Shown: positions 7,772 through 16,955, numbered from the stretch's first letter. The stretch: DNA of 64,000 nucleotides from Bin87 sp034423575 (GCA_034423575.1 DAOUIF010000006.1:1-64000); one strand, 5' to 3'. Notes: generated from the letters alone by a model not told the origin. A program made the numbers and translations.

Positions 7772-8971
7772 CTACTTGCGCTCGAACACCGCCGCCACGC
7801 CCTGGCCGCCGCCCACGCACATGGTTTCCAGACCCCACTGGGCATCCTGCCGCTGCATCTCGTGGAGCATGGTGGTGAGGATGCGGGCGCCGGTGGCCGC
7901 GATGGGATGGCCTAGGGAAATGCCCGAACCATTGACGTTCAGGTTGTCCTCGTGGGGTAGCTGCCACTCACGCAACACGGCAAGAACCTGGGCCGCGAAG
8001 GCCTCGTTCAGCTCGATGATGTCCATGTCGCCCAACGTCATGCCGATCTTGTCCATCACCTTGTTCACCGCCGGAACCGGGCCGATGCCCATGGTGGCGG
8101 GGTGGCAACCGGTGACAGCCCAACCGCGAAGGAACGCCATGGGTTCCAGCCCCAGCTCCTCGAGCTTGTCCTCGGCCACCACCAGGCAAACCGAGGCCGC
8201 GTCGTTCTGGCTGCTGGCGTTGCCGGCAGTGACTACGCCGTCGCGCATCACCGGGCGCAACCCACCCAGGACTTCCATGGTGGTGTCGGCGCGCGGGCCC
8301 TCGTCGGTGTCGAAGATCTTGGGGTCGCCGCGACGCTGGGGGATGCTCACCGGCACGATCTCGTCGGCGAACTTGCCCGAATCGCGGGCGGCCACGGCGC
8401 GCTGGTGGCTGCGCAGGGAATATTCGTCCTGCTCCTCGCGAGGAATTTCGTACTCGCGGGCGAGGTTTTCAGCAGTCTCAACCATGCCGCCGGGGATGGG
8501 TCCAAACCGCTCGTCCGGCGCGATGGTGACGCGGGCGCGGGCCAGGCGGTCGTGGAAGGTCACCGAGCCGAACCGTGCGCCCCAGCGGGACTCGTTGCTG
8601 TAGAACTCGGCGCTGCTCATGCTCTCGGCGCCGCCGGCGATGACCACATCGGCGTTCTCCGTCTGGATCAGCATGGAGGCGTTGAGAATGGCCTGCAACC
8701 CCGAGGAACAGCGGCGGTCCAGCTGGTAGCCGGGCACCTCGATGGGCAGCCCAGCTTTGAGGCTGGCCAAGCGCCCGATGGCGGGATTCTCCCCCGAGGG
8801 GTAGCCGTGGCCCAGGATCACGTCATCGACCTGGGCGGGGTCCACGCCGCTGCGTTCCAGCGCGGCCTGGATTACCGTGGATGCCAGTTCGGCGGCGGGC
8901 ACATCCCGCAGCGCTCCGCCGAAATTGCCGACGGCGGTACGGACCGGGGAAACGATGGCTACTCCTCTCAT
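7772..8971 (-). CDS. Thiolase (acetyl-CoA C-acyltransferase)
   Basis: A 399-residue thiolase that would condense or cleave acyl-CoAs in beta-oxidation or acetoacetyl-CoA metabolism. All catalytic landmarks are present: nucleophile Cys88 in DRRCSSGLQAI, the ELNEAFAAQ motif, His in NVNGSGISLGHPIAATGAR, and the second Cys in ETMCVGGGQGVA. Length equals that of typical thiolases. It is monocistronic or leads the Uma2 unit; a multi-copy type of repeat lies just upstream. Whether it is degradative or biosynthetic cannot be decided. Confidence 0.92.
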   Translation of the reverse strand: MRGVAIVSPVRTAVGNFGGALRDVPAAELASTVIQAALERSGVDPAQVDDVILGHGYPSGENPAIGRLASLKAGLPIEVPGYQLDRRCSSGLQAILNASMLIQTENADVVIAGGAESMSSAEFYSNESRWGARFGSVTFHDRLARARVTIAPDERFGPIPGGMVETAENLAREYEIPREEQDEYSLRSHQRAVAARDSGKFADEIVPVSIPQRRGDPKIFDTDEGPRADTTMEVLGGLRPVMRDGVVTAGNASSQNDAASVCLVVAEDKLEELGLEPMAFLRGWAVTGCHPATMGIGPVPAVNKVMDKIGMTLGDMDIIELNEAFAAQVLAVLREWQLPHEDNLNVNGSGISLGHPIAATGARILTTMLHEMQRQDAQWGLETMCVGGGQGVAAVFERK

Positions 8972-9125
8972 GACGGCCTCCTTGGGGCGTGAAAAATGCC
9001 GACGTCAACGAGGTCGGCGGGTTTGCTGAATGGTGTGAGCATCATACCCGTTGCGGTTGAGGGTGTAAAACCGGCGAGATTCCTGATGGACGGGCGCTTC
9101 CAAGGTTCCACATCACTCAACATTC

Positions 9126-9183
9126 CGCTCGTCCTGAGCTTGTCGAAGGACCCGCTCGTGGTTCGACAGGCTCACCATGAGCG
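9126..9183. repeat. REP-like palindromic repeat
   Basis: An imperfect palindrome with inner arms TGAGCTTGTCGAA (9135-9147) and TTCGACAGGCTCA (9162-9174) and outer arms CGCTC and GAGCG. The sequence type (CTTGTCGAAGGAC...GTTCGACAGG) is one I know as a high-copy intergenic repeat in many environmental bacterial genomes. It lies between the divergent/opposed ends of thiolase and uracil-DNA glycosylase genes and may form a strong RNA hairpin. Confidence 0.7.
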
Positions 9184-9198
9184 AGGCATGGAGCGAAC

Positions 9199-9930
9199 TC
9201 AGAATCCGCAGGCGTCCCACGCCCGGGCAAACACCGCGTCCAGCATGGGCTCCGTGAGCCGGCCAGTCTGGGTGTTCTGCTGGCTGGGGTGGTAGCACGC
9301 GATCAGCAGCGGCCCGCCCTCCGGCAACAGGGTCGCCACGTCGTGTCCGAATGGAGGCTTCCGGTCCGGCGGAGTCCGACCCGCAGCGGCATAAGACCTC
9401 AAGAAGGCATCAAAGGCGATCCGACCCAGGGCGACCACCGCGCGCAGGTCGGTGAGCAGTTCGATCTCGCGGACGATGTATGGCTGACAGGTGGCCAATT
9501 CTTCCCGTGTCGGCTTGTTGGCCGGCGGGGCGCAACGGGCGGCCGCCGTGATCAACGCTTCCCTCAGTTCCAGACCGTCACCGGGTCGGCTCGACTCAGG
9601 CTGGTTGGCGAAACCGGCCCGGTGCAGCGCGCCGAACAGCCAGTCGCCGCTGCGGTCGCCGGTGAACATCCGACCGGTGCGGTTCCCTCCGTGGGCGGCG
9701 GGAGCCAGCCCGACGATCAGCAGGCGCGCGTCGGAGTCGCCGAAAGCAGCGAGCGGACGTCCCCAGTAATCTTCTGCGCGGTACATCCGCCGCTTGACCC
9801 GCGCGGTTTCTTCCCGCCATTCCACGAGTCTTGGACAGGCCCGGCAGGAGATCACTCGCTCCTGAACCTCGCCTATGGTGGCGGCAGCCTGGGCCGCCGA
9901 GTGGGTATCAGTGACGATGCCCGTGCCCAT
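9199..9930 (-). CDS. Uracil-DNA glycosylase, family 5 (UdgB-type), iron-sulfur
   Basis: A 243-residue DNA-repair enzyme that removes uracil (and possibly hypoxanthine) from DNA. Motif 1, LLIVGLAPAAHGGNRTGRMF followed by TGD, matches the family 5 pattern in which the usual acidic residue is absent. The C-terminal motif is CYHPSQQNTQTGRLT. Four cysteines suited to a 4Fe-4S cluster are present: two in SCRACPRL near the N-terminus, one in ARCAPPANK and one in ATCQPYI. The start at 9930 is preferred over 9957; either overlaps the 3' end of hyuB, indicating coupled translation. Confidence 0.9.
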   Translation of the reverse strand: MGTGIVTDTHSAAQAAATIGEVQERVISCRACPRLVEWREETARVKRRMYRAEDYWGRPLAAFGDSDARLLIVGLAPAAHGGNRTGRMFTGDRSGDWLFGALHRAGFANQPESSRPGDGLELREALITAAARCAPPANKPTREELATCQPYIVREIELLTDLRAVVALGRIAFDAFLRSYAAAGRTPPDRKPPFGHDVATLLPEGGPLLIACYHPSQQNTQTGRLTEPMLDAVFARAWDACGF

Positions 9931-11518
9931 CGCTGCCGTCCGGCGCGCCCCACCCACCGCCGCCGGGCGTGCGGATGCTCAGGATATCACCGGCCTCCAC
10001 GTCCAGAGTTTCCTTGCCCGCCAAGCGGACCTCTTCGTAGCCGCCCTTCAGCAGCACGTTCTCGCCGTGCTCCCCGTGGTGGCCGCCGTGGTAACCCGGG
10101 GGCGCGTACCGCCGCCGCTCGGACAGCACGGTGACGCGGGCCGGGCTGAGGAACTCCACGTCGCGGATCAGGCCGTCGCCGCCCCGATGCAGGCCGTCGC
10201 CGCCGGATCCGCGACGCAGGGCGTAGCGGCGCAGGCGGAGAGGGAAGGCAAACTCCAGCGCCTCCACCGGCGTATTCATGGTATTGGTCATGTGGGTGTG
10301 AATACCGGAAACGCCGTCCTTGTCGGGGCGCGCTCCCATGCCGCCGCCGATGGTCTCGTAGTAGACATAGGGCTTGTCGCGGGAGATGTCGTGCCCGCCG
10401 ATGATCATGTTGTTCATCGTGCCTTGGGAAGAGGCGGGTATGCGGTCCGGCATTGCCTGGCTCATGGCCGCCAGCAACACGTCGGTGATGCGCTGGGAGG
10501 TTTCCACGTTACCGCCGGCCACCCCACGCTGGGGCAGCGGGTCCACCAGGCTGCCCCGCGGCGTGATGACCTCCACCGGACGCAGGCAGCCCTGGTTGGC
10601 GGGAGCCTCGTCGCCGACGACGCAGCGCACGACGTACAGGCTGGCGGAAACGGTTACCGCGCGGGGGGCGTTGATGCAACCAGGCCGCTGGTCGGCGGTG
10701 CCGGTGAAATCGATCTTCATCCGGTCGCCGTCCACGGTCACCGACACCGAGATGCGCACGGGCTCTTCGGTGAGACCGTCGTCGTCCATGTAGTCGGTCA
10801 CGTTGTAGGTGCCGTCGGGTATTTCGGTGATGCGACGGCGGGTCAGACGCTCGGAATAGTCCAGCAGCGCATCCATGTGCTCGAGGGTTTCATCAAGGCC
10901 GTACCGTTCGGCGATCTCCGTCAAGCGCTTATCGCCGACCCGAATGGATGCGATCTGCGCGGCCAGGTCACCCTGTCGGTCATCGGGGGTCCGCGAGTTG
11001 CGGCAGATCAGCGCTATGACCTCGTGGTTGATGCGCCCGCCCCGAGCCAGCTTCAGCGGCGGGATGATCATCCCCTCCTGGTAAAGTTCGGTGGACAGAG
11101 GCATGGAACCGGGCGCCATGCCGCCCACGTCGCTGTGGTGGCCTCGGTTGCTGACGTATCCGATGAGCTGCTTCCCATCGGCGCCGTCGACGTACGCCGG
11201 CGCCACCAACGTTATGTCCGGCAGGTGAGACCCGCCCAGGTACGGGTCGTTCAGAATGACGATGTCCCCCGGCCGCAACCCACGCGCGAAGGTCTGCAAC
11301 GCGGCTTGCACGGAGGCGGGCATCGCACCCAGATGCACCGGCTGGTGCGCGGCCTGGGCCACCATCTCGGCGGCGGGATTGAACAGCGCGCAGGAAAAGT
11401 CCTGCCGCTCCTTCATATTGGTGGAATAGCTGGTGCGCTGCAGGGCCACGCCCATCTCCTCGGAAACGGAGATGAACATGTTCTTGAACACTTCCAAGCT
11501 GATGGCGTCAACGGGCAT
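9908..11518 (-). CDS. hyuB: Hydantoinase B/oxoprolinase-family protein
   Basis: A 536-residue HyuB-family subunit, the partner of HyuA in ATP-dependent hydrolysis of N-methylhydantoin, hydantoin, oxoproline or related cyclic compounds, or of acetone-carboxylase-like chemistry. Diagnostic stretches are AISLEVFKNMFISVSEEMG, LQRTSYSTNMKERQDFSCAL, RPGDIVILNDPYLGGSHLPD and PGGGGWGAP at the C-terminus. The start MPVDAISLEV at 11518 is chosen because the upstream 18 residues are not conserved-looking. Unusually, hyuB is separated from hyuA by a PIG-L and a retropepsin-like gene. Confidence 0.88.
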   Translation of the reverse strand: MPVDAISLEVFKNMFISVSEEMGVALQRTSYSTNMKERQDFSCALFNPAAEMVAQAAHQPVHLGAMPASVQAALQTFARGLRPGDIVILNDPYLGGSHLPDITLVAPAYVDGADGKQLIGYVSNRGHHSDVGGMAPGSMPLSTELYQEGMIIPPLKLARGGRINHEVIALICRNSRTPDDRQGDLAAQIASIRVGDKRLTEIAERYGLDETLEHMDALLDYSERLTRRRITEIPDGTYNVTDYMDDDGLTEEPVRISVSVTVDGDRMKIDFTGTADQRPGCINAPRAVTVSASLYVVRCVVGDEAPANQGCLRPVEVITPRGSLVDPLPQRGVAGGNVETSQRITDVLLAAMSQAMPDRIPASSQGTMNNMIIGGHDISRDKPYVYYETIGGGMGARPDKDGVSGIHTHMTNTMNTPVEALEFAFPLRLRRYALRRGSGGDGLHRGGDGLIRDVEFLSPARVTVLSERRRYAPPGYHGGHHGEHGENVLLKGGYEEVRLAGKETLDVEAGDILSIRTPGGGGWGAPDGSDGHGHRH

Positions 11519-11582
11519 TTGACGTATAGCTCCTAAATCCGGGTTTCGCACACGGGCGAGCGACGGCTGCAAGTTCGAATTG

Positions 11583-12002
11583 CTAAAGGGTCAGTTCGCC
11601 TCGAATGAGGCGGCGATTCTTGGCGTCCGCGGCCAGGGCGAACGCCTCCAATGCCATGGCTCCGAGCAGTATCTTTTCGCGGCTGGTGCCGAACACGACG
11701 TAAACATCACGCGTACGGCCATCCAATTGCATCTCCGCCCTACCTATAGCTAGTTCCTGCACCGAACCATCGGCCAGGCTAAACAGTTCTACTTCATCGC
11801 GCGGGATGCCCAGATCGTCCAGGATGTACTCGGGGATTACGGTATACGACGCCCCGGTGTCCACCAGACCGTTCAGCGTCCGCTCACGGCCGTCAACCCG
11901 ATTTCTAATGGTGAAATCGACCCTGAAAGTTCCCACTTCGCCTCCGAAGGTGGTTCCGGGGAGGATTATCCAATCCCGCTCGGACTGGTGCTTTTCAATC
12001 AT
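11583..12002 (-). CDS. Retropepsin-like aspartic protease-fold protein
   Basis: A 139-residue clan AA protein. The active-site motif is LVDTGASYTVIPEYIL, followed after about 60 residues by a hydrophobic VVFGTSREKILLGAMALEAF strand typical of retroviral-type proteases of bacteria. One DTG per chain implies that the active form would be a dimer. It sits inside the hydantoinase cluster. Two related, tandem proteins lie at 52.6-53.3 kb. Proteolytic activity has rarely been shown for this bacterial group, so the role is open. Confidence 0.75.
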   Translation of the reverse strand: MIEKHQSERDWIILPGTTFGGEVGTFRVDFTIRNRVDGRERTLNGLVDTGASYTVIPEYILDDLGIPRDEVELFSLADGSVQELAIGRAEMQLDGRTRDVYVVFGTSREKILLGAMALEAFALAADAKNRRLIRGELTL

Positions 12003-12057
12003 CTTGGCCTCCCTTCAATTTGGGGTCGGCTGCTGAGACTCTGCTATAGGCTCATGA

Positions 12058-12879
12058 TCATAGCGATGCCAGCAAATCCACGGCCCCCGCCGGCGCCACC
12101 AACTGATAGTACTCCGTTCCCAACAGGCGACGCATCACCTCCTCCGGCAGTTGCTCGAAGGGGCCGTCGCTGCTGATCTGGGTGCGGTGGCAGGACAGGG
12201 AGGCGATCTTGGTGTCCATCCACGGCGAGATGTCCAGGGTGGTCGTCACCTCCCCATCGGGCGTACCCAGGGTATCCACCGCGTCAACGGCGAATGGCGG
12301 TGTGATGCCCCGGTCGGTCATCTCCTGCCACATGCGCTGGAACACGCTCCTGGGGAAGCAGACGTAATAGAGCAGCGGGGTGGCCGCGTCGGGGTCGGAG
12401 GCGCGTTCGGCGGCGGCGGTGGCGTGGGCGCACATGGTCTTGTGATCGGGGTGGCCGTAGCCGCCGGTCGGGTCGTGGGTTATGACGACGTGCGCATTGA
12501 CCTCGGCGATGATGCCGCGCAACCGCTCCACCACCGCTTCGGTATTGGCGTTGCAATAGGCGTTGGGGTGGTTGTTGTCATCCCAGCCTTCCATCCCGCT
12601 ATCCCGGTAGTCCAGGAACCGCACGTCGGTGATGCCGGTGATGTCCATGGCATTGCGCAGTTCCTGTTTGCGGACCTGCCACAGGTTTTCCGGCGTGGCC
12701 AATGCGGGGTCGCTGATTTCCCCGATATCACCGTTGGTCGCGCAGACCAGCGTCACTCGCGCGCCGCCGGCCGCCAGCATCGCCAGCAACCCACCCGAGG
12801 CGAACCCCTCATCGTCGGGATGGGCGTAGCAGGCCAGCACCGAGAGGCGGGAGATGTCGATCACCGGCGACGTCGTCAT
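12058..12879 (-). CDS. PIG-L family deacetylase (LmbE-like)
   Basis: A 273-residue zinc-dependent N-acetylglucosaminyl-type deacetylase. The metal and catalytic motif AHPDDEGFASGG is near residue 17, and the third ligand motif GGYGHPDHKTMCAH lies mid-protein. Relatives include GlcNAc-PI, mycothiol (MshB/Mca) and bacillithiol deacetylases. The ATG overlaps the hyuA stop codon by one base (TGATG), implying translational coupling. That location suggests a de-amidating step in the same catabolic route, though this is inference. Confidence 0.88.
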   Translation of the reverse strand: MTTSPVIDISRLSVLACYAHPDDEGFASGGLLAMLAAGGARVTLVCATNGDIGEISDPALATPENLWQVRKQELRNAMDITGITDVRFLDYRDSGMEGWDDNNHPNAYCNANTEAVVERLRGIIAEVNAHVVITHDPTGGYGHPDHKTMCAHATAAAERASDPDAATPLLYYVCFPRSVFQRMWQEMTDRGITPPFAVDAVDTLGTPDGEVTTTLDISPWMDTKIASLSCHRTQISSDGPFEQLPEEVMRRLLGTEYYQLVAPAGAVDLLASL

Positions 12880-14897
12880 CAGGGTGACTCGACAACGGGT
12901 TCCAGCAGCAGGTTGCCGTAGGGGTCCACCACGCCGGCCCATCGGGGCGGAACGACTATGGTGGTGTCCAACTGCAACAGCAGCGCCGGCCCGGCGATCC
13001 GGTTGCCAGTTTGCAACCGGTCCCGGTCATACAGGGTCGTGTCCACGGCGCCCTGCGCGAACACCACTTTGACGTTGCCCACCGTCGCGTGGGACGCATC
13101 GCTGCCGACATCGGCGGCGTGTTCCAGCACAGGTTTGTCCACCGCCAACTCGAGCTTGAGCCTCAGGTTGACCACCTCGACGGGCAGCGCGCGGTCGGCG
13201 TACCCGAACCGCTGCAGGTGGGCCGAGTAAAACTCCGAAGCGATACTCCGGGTCAGGTCGCCGCGCCCGGTCAGCGACGGGCAGTCCACGGTTAGCTCGA
13301 AAGATTGTCCCACGTATCTTACGTCCAGGAACCGACGCGACACCATGGCGTCGGCGGGGAGCCCCTCCTCCACCAGCTCGACCCGCGCCAGGTGCTCCAT
13401 GCCGTGGAACTCTTCCTCCAGTCTGGCTTTGTCCAAATCCTCGCCGCGCAGCATCACTGTGCGCGAGTAGTCCTTGACCACGTCCGCGATCGCGACCCCC
13501 AGGGCCGACAGGATGCCGGGATGGCCGGGCACCAGCACGCGCGGGATGCCCAGCTCCGCGGCCAGCTCGCACGCGTGCATCGGGCCCGCGCCGCCGAAGG
13601 GAACCAAGGTGAACTCTCGGGGGTCGTACCCGCGTTCCAGCGAGATGGCCCGGATGGCGCGTTCCATGTTGGAGTTGACCACGCGAATGATCCCCAGCGC
13701 CGTTTCCGTAGCCGATGCGCCGATGCCGACGGAAAGGTCGGTCATTAGCGTTTGGGAACGTTCCTGATCCAGAGTCATGCGTCCGCCCAGGAACCCATCC
13801 GAACGCAGGCGACCCAAAGTCAGGTTCGCGTCGGTGACCGTGATCCGGTCGCCCCGCCCGTAGCACGCCGGACCCGGGTCTGCCCCGGCCGATTGCGGCC
13901 CGACGACAAGCGCGCCGCCGGCATCCACCCGGGCGATGGAGCCGCCACCGGCCCCCACGGTGTGGATCTCGATCATCGGCACGCTGACCGGATAGCCTCC
14001 CAGGTTTGCCGAGGTGGTCTCCTTAATGCGCCCGGGACAAAGCGACACATCGGTTGAGGTGCCGCCCATGTCCAGCGTGATGATGTCCGGATACCCTGCC
14101 TGGACGCCAGTGTAGAAAGCGCCCACCACGCCGCCGGCCGGACCGCTGAGGATAGTGCGTACCGGCTGATCCGCGGCCAAACTGGCGGTTATGCTGCCGC
14201 CCGACGACTGCATGATGCGCAACCCATGACCCAGCACCGTTTCCAACTGCGTAAGGTAACGGGTCATCACCGGGCCCACGTACGAGTTGACCACCACCGT
14301 GCTGGTGCGCTCGTATTCTCGGAACTCAGGCAGGATCCGGGACGATATCGAAATGAACGGCCGGTTGGGCAGCTGTGCCAACCGCTGCGCCAGGATCTCC
14401 TCGTGGGCCGGGTTGAGGAAGGAAAAGAGGAACGAGACGGCAACGCCGTCCACCTCGGCCTCGCCGAGCAACTCCACCAGCGCGTCGATCGATTCGGGCG
14501 TCAGATCGTCGAGTATGGTCCCGGTATAATCGATGCGTTCCGGCAAGCCGAAGCGCAGCTGCCAGGGAGCCAGGGGCTCAGGCCGTTCCATCGACAGGTC
14601 ATACAGGTCGGCGCGGTTCTGCCGGCCGATTTCGAGCACGTCCTCGAACCCCATCGTGGTGACCAGAGCGGTGCGCCCGCCCTTGCCTTCCAGCAGGGCG
14701 TTGGTTGCCACGGTGCTTCCGTGGATAAAGTCGGCGTTGGCGATGTCAACGCCGGTGTCGCGCACACCCACCGTGATGCCAACCGACGGGTCGGCCGGCG
14801 TTGACGGGAGTTTGTGGACGGAAAGAACGCCGTCCCGAAGGACGGCGATATCGGTGAAAGTACCGCCGACATCTATGCCGACTACGGTGGTTGACAT
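12879..14897 (-). CDS. hyuA: Hydantoinase A/oxoprolinase-family protein
   Basis: A 672-residue HyuA-family ATPase subunit with an actin/ASKHA-like fold. The N-terminal phosphate-binding loop is VVGIDVGGTFTDIAV, the second is ITLDMGGTSTDVSL, and the adenosine region includes FGGAGPMHACELAAELGI. Together with HyuB it should hydrolyse a cyclic amide with ATP. The start MSTTVVGIDVGG at 14897 is preferred over the in-frame codon at 14954. It lies 57 bases downstream of alaX and is translationally coupled to the PIG-L gene. Confidence 0.9.
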   Translation of the reverse strand: MSTTVVGIDVGGTFTDIAVLRDGVLSVHKLPSTPADPSVGITVGVRDTGVDIANADFIHGSTVATNALLEGKGGRTALVTTMGFEDVLEIGRQNRADLYDLSMERPEPLAPWQLRFGLPERIDYTGTILDDLTPESIDALVELLGEAEVDGVAVSFLFSFLNPAHEEILAQRLAQLPNRPFISISSRILPEFREYERTSTVVVNSYVGPVMTRYLTQLETVLGHGLRIMQSSGGSITASLAADQPVRTILSGPAGGVVGAFYTGVQAGYPDIITLDMGGTSTDVSLCPGRIKETTSANLGGYPVSVPMIEIHTVGAGGGSIARVDAGGALVVGPQSAGADPGPACYGRGDRITVTDANLTLGRLRSDGFLGGRMTLDQERSQTLMTDLSVGIGASATETALGIIRVVNSNMERAIRAISLERGYDPREFTLVPFGGAGPMHACELAAELGIPRVLVPGHPGILSALGVAIADVVKDYSRTVMLRGEDLDKARLEEEFHGMEHLARVELVEEGLPADAMVSRRFLDVRYVGQSFELTVDCPSLTGRGDLTRSIASEFYSAHLQRFGYADRALPVEVVNLRLKLELAVDKPVLEHAADVGSDASHATVGNVKVVFAQGAVDTTLYDRDRLQTGNRIAGPALLLQLDTTIVVPPRWAGVVDPYGNLLLEPVVESP

Positions 14898-14954
14898 CTG
14901 CGATTTATCCCTTGCTATCGGTTCCTGGGCGACAGATCCTGTCCGGCGCTGCAT

Positions 14955-15674
14955 TCACTCGGCCAACGCGATGCGCAACCGCTTGTTGATCCGTCCCTTG
15001 CTCTCGTGACCCACTACCTCGATGCGGCCCACCTCGCTGGTGTTGCGCACGTGGGTGCCTCCGTCCGCCTGCAGATCCAGGCCCTGGATATCGATGGTGC
15101 GTACTTCGGTGATCGCCGCCGGCAGCAGGTTGATCTTGGTGCGGATCAGGTCCGGATGCGCGTCGGCCTCGTGCCGGCCCAGGAAGCCCACGCCAATGTC
15201 CCGCGATTCCGCCACCTCAGCGTTGATGCGCGCTTCGACCTCGTCGGCGAACTCGGCCGACATGTTTTCGAGCTCGAAATCCATTCGCGCGCGTCCGGGC
15301 TGCATGTCGCCGCCCGTCACCAGGGCGCCGTAGTCACGCCACACGACTCCGCACAGGATGTGCAGAGCCGTATGCGTGCGCATCAGAAGATAACGGCGTT
15401 CCCAGTCGATGGCGCCGTGCACCGCTGCGCCCACCGCCGGCCGGTCCGAGCCGTCTATCGCGTGCACAATGGAGCCGCCGGAGCGGGAGGCTTTTGTAAC
15501 GCGAAACTCCACGCCCGACGCATCGGTCAGCGCGCCCACGTCGCACGGTTGGCCTCCGCCTCCGATGTAGAAGGCGGTGCGGTCCAGAATCACGCCCCCA
15601 TCATCGGTGACCTCCGTTACAGTGGCGTCAAACTCGGATACGTAGGCGTCGGTCAGGAACAGCAGCTCAGTCAT
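14955..15674 (-). CDS. AlaX-type alanyl-tRNA editing protein
   Basis: A 239-residue free-standing editing domain homologous to AlaRS, expected to hydrolyse Ser- or Gly-mischarged tRNA(Ala). Motifs are FYIGGGGQPCDVGAL near residue 36, the zinc-binding MRTHTALHILCGVVW, and QADGGTHVRNTSEVGRIEV. In AlaRS and many AlaX proteins the last motif is CGGTH; here Asp stands in place of the Cys ligand, a variant I believe occurs in some AlaX groups. The C-terminal KGRINKRLRIAL is usual. Its promoter overlaps that of dnaN. Confidence 0.85.
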   Translation of the reverse strand: MTELLFLTDAYVSEFDATVTEVTDDGGVILDRTAFYIGGGGQPCDVGALTDASGVEFRVTKASRSGGSIVHAIDGSDRPAVGAAVHGAIDWERRYLLMRTHTALHILCGVVWRDYGALVTGGDMQPGRARMDFELENMSAEFADEVEARINAEVAESRDIGVGFLGRHEADAHPDLIRTKINLLPAAITEVRTIDIQGLDLQADGGTHVRNTSEVGRIEVVGHESKGRINKRLRIALAE

Positions 15675-15721
15675 GGTGGCCTCATAGCGGGTCGCAGCGC
15701 GATGTTTCCGAAGTGCCGGAC

Positions 15722-15749
15722 ATTATAGCAAGGCCCCCCATGCTATAAT
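15722..15749. promoter_or_regulatory. Overlapping divergent promoters for alaX and dnaN
   Basis: A perfect inverted repeat (TTATAGC at 15723-15729, GCTATAA at 15742-15748) places a consensus -10 TATAAT on the plus strand at 15744-15749 and another on the minus strand at 15727-15722. Each -10 lies where the -35 of the opposite promoter should be. The -35 matches are weak on both strands. Confidence 0.6.
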
Positions 15750-15782
15750 CTGGCTCAATCTCATAGCATGGATTAATGCGAT

Positions 15783-16943
15783 ATGCGCCTGTCATGTCTT
15801 CAGGAAAATCTGGCTCGCGGACTGGGGGTGGTTAGCCGGGCGGTGGCCAGCAGATCGACGCTGCCGATAACTCAAAACGTTTTGCTCCGCACCGACCAGG
15901 GCATGTTGATGCTGTCCGCCACCAACCTCGAAATCGCCATCACCACGTGGATCGGAGCGATGATCGAGGAGGAAGGGGCGATCACGGTTCCTCACCGCTT
16001 GCTGGCCGACTGGGTCAACACCCGCCCCAGCGACCGGATTGATCTCGACCTGGGCGGACCCGACGCTGACGGGCCGGCCGGAGGAGGCAGCGTCTTGCAC
16101 CTGGCCTGTGGCCGAGCCGTGACGCATATCAACGGAGCCGACGCCGCAGACTTTCCGCCCGTACCCCAGGTTGACACCGGCATGGCCATTGACATCGATC
16201 CCAGCGTACTGCGCTCCGGAATAAGCCTAGTGGCGTTCTCCGCGGCCACCGACGAATCGCGCCCGGTGCTGACCGGCGTGGAGCTCAAGCTGAGCGAGTC
16301 CAGCGTGGTTATGGCCGCCGCCGACGGCTTCCGCCTGGCGGTCTATTCGGGCCAGATTTCCCAGTCGGTGGACGAAGAAATAAAGGTGATCGTTCCGGCG
16401 CGCACCATGCAGGAAGTGCAGCGTCTGGCTTCGGAGCAGAGCAGCCCCGTCCAGATGACCCTGTCCCCGGACCGCGGGCAGGCAATGTTCAAATTGGAGC
16501 ACGTCGAGATCGTTTCCCAGTTGCTCCAGGGCAGTTTCCCCAACTACGAGCAGCTCATTCCCGAGCGCTACGAGACCCGCGCCGTGATGGAACTGGACGA
16601 CCTGAAACGCGCCACACAGTCGGCGTCAGTCTTCGCCCGAGACGGCAGCAACATCGTCCGGCTGGAAATGATGCCCCAGGAGGCCAGCGAGGGTGGCCAA
16701 CTCAAGGTGTCCGCGCGCTCGGAAGAGGTCGGCGACAGCCTGGACGAACTGGACATCGACCAGTTGGACGGCGAAGACGCCAAGATCGCTTTCAATGTCC
16801 GTTATCTCCAGGACATCGTGAACGTGTTGGGCCGCGGCAAGGTGGCCATCGAGGTGACCAATTCCTCCAGCCCAGGCGTGTTCCGGCCAGCCGACTCCGA
16901 CCGGTACGTACATGTGGTCATGCCAATGTATGTGCAATGGTAG
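15783..16943 (+). CDS. dnaN: DNA polymerase III subunit beta (sliding clamp)
   Basis: A 386-residue beta clamp made of three similar domains. It begins with the typical MRLSCLQENLARGLGVVSRA and has LPITQNVLLRTD, the domain-2 segment ISLVAFSAATDESRPVLTGV, ASDGFRLA-like AAADGFRLAVYSG, and ends YVHVVMPMYVQW, matching the canonical VMPM(R/H) clamp terminus. It encircles DNA and tethers the replicase. No dnaA, recF or gyrB neighbours are present, so this is not a standard oriC locus, and no DnaA box cluster was noticed. The short leader (about 27 bases after the predicted start point) has no clear Shine-Dalgarno. Confidence 0.93.
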   Translation: MRLSCLQENLARGLGVVSRAVASRSTLPITQNVLLRTDQGMLMLSATNLEIAITTWIGAMIEEEGAITVPHRLLADWVNTRPSDRIDLDLGGPDADGPAGGGSVLHLACGRAVTHINGADAADFPPVPQVDTGMAIDIDPSVLRSGISLVAFSAATDESRPVLTGVELKLSESSVVMAAADGFRLAVYSGQISQSVDEEIKVIVPARTMQEVQRLASEQSSPVQMTLSPDRGQAMFKLEHVEIVSQLLQGSFPNYEQLIPERYETRAVMELDDLKRATQSASVFARDGSNIVRLEMMPQEASEGGQLKVSARSEEVGDSLDELDIDQLDGEDAKIAFNVRYLQDIVNVLGRGKVAIEVTNSSSPGVFRPADSDRYVHVVMPMYVQW

Positions 16944-16955
16944 CCACGTCCTGCC

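Noticed and set aside
9875..11536. A 553-codon plus-strand frame opposite hyuB
   Set aside because: Antisense shadow; hyuB has strong family motifs.
15722..15790. oriC near dnaN
   Set aside because: There is no dnaA, recF or gyrB neighbour and no DnaA-box cluster was noticed.
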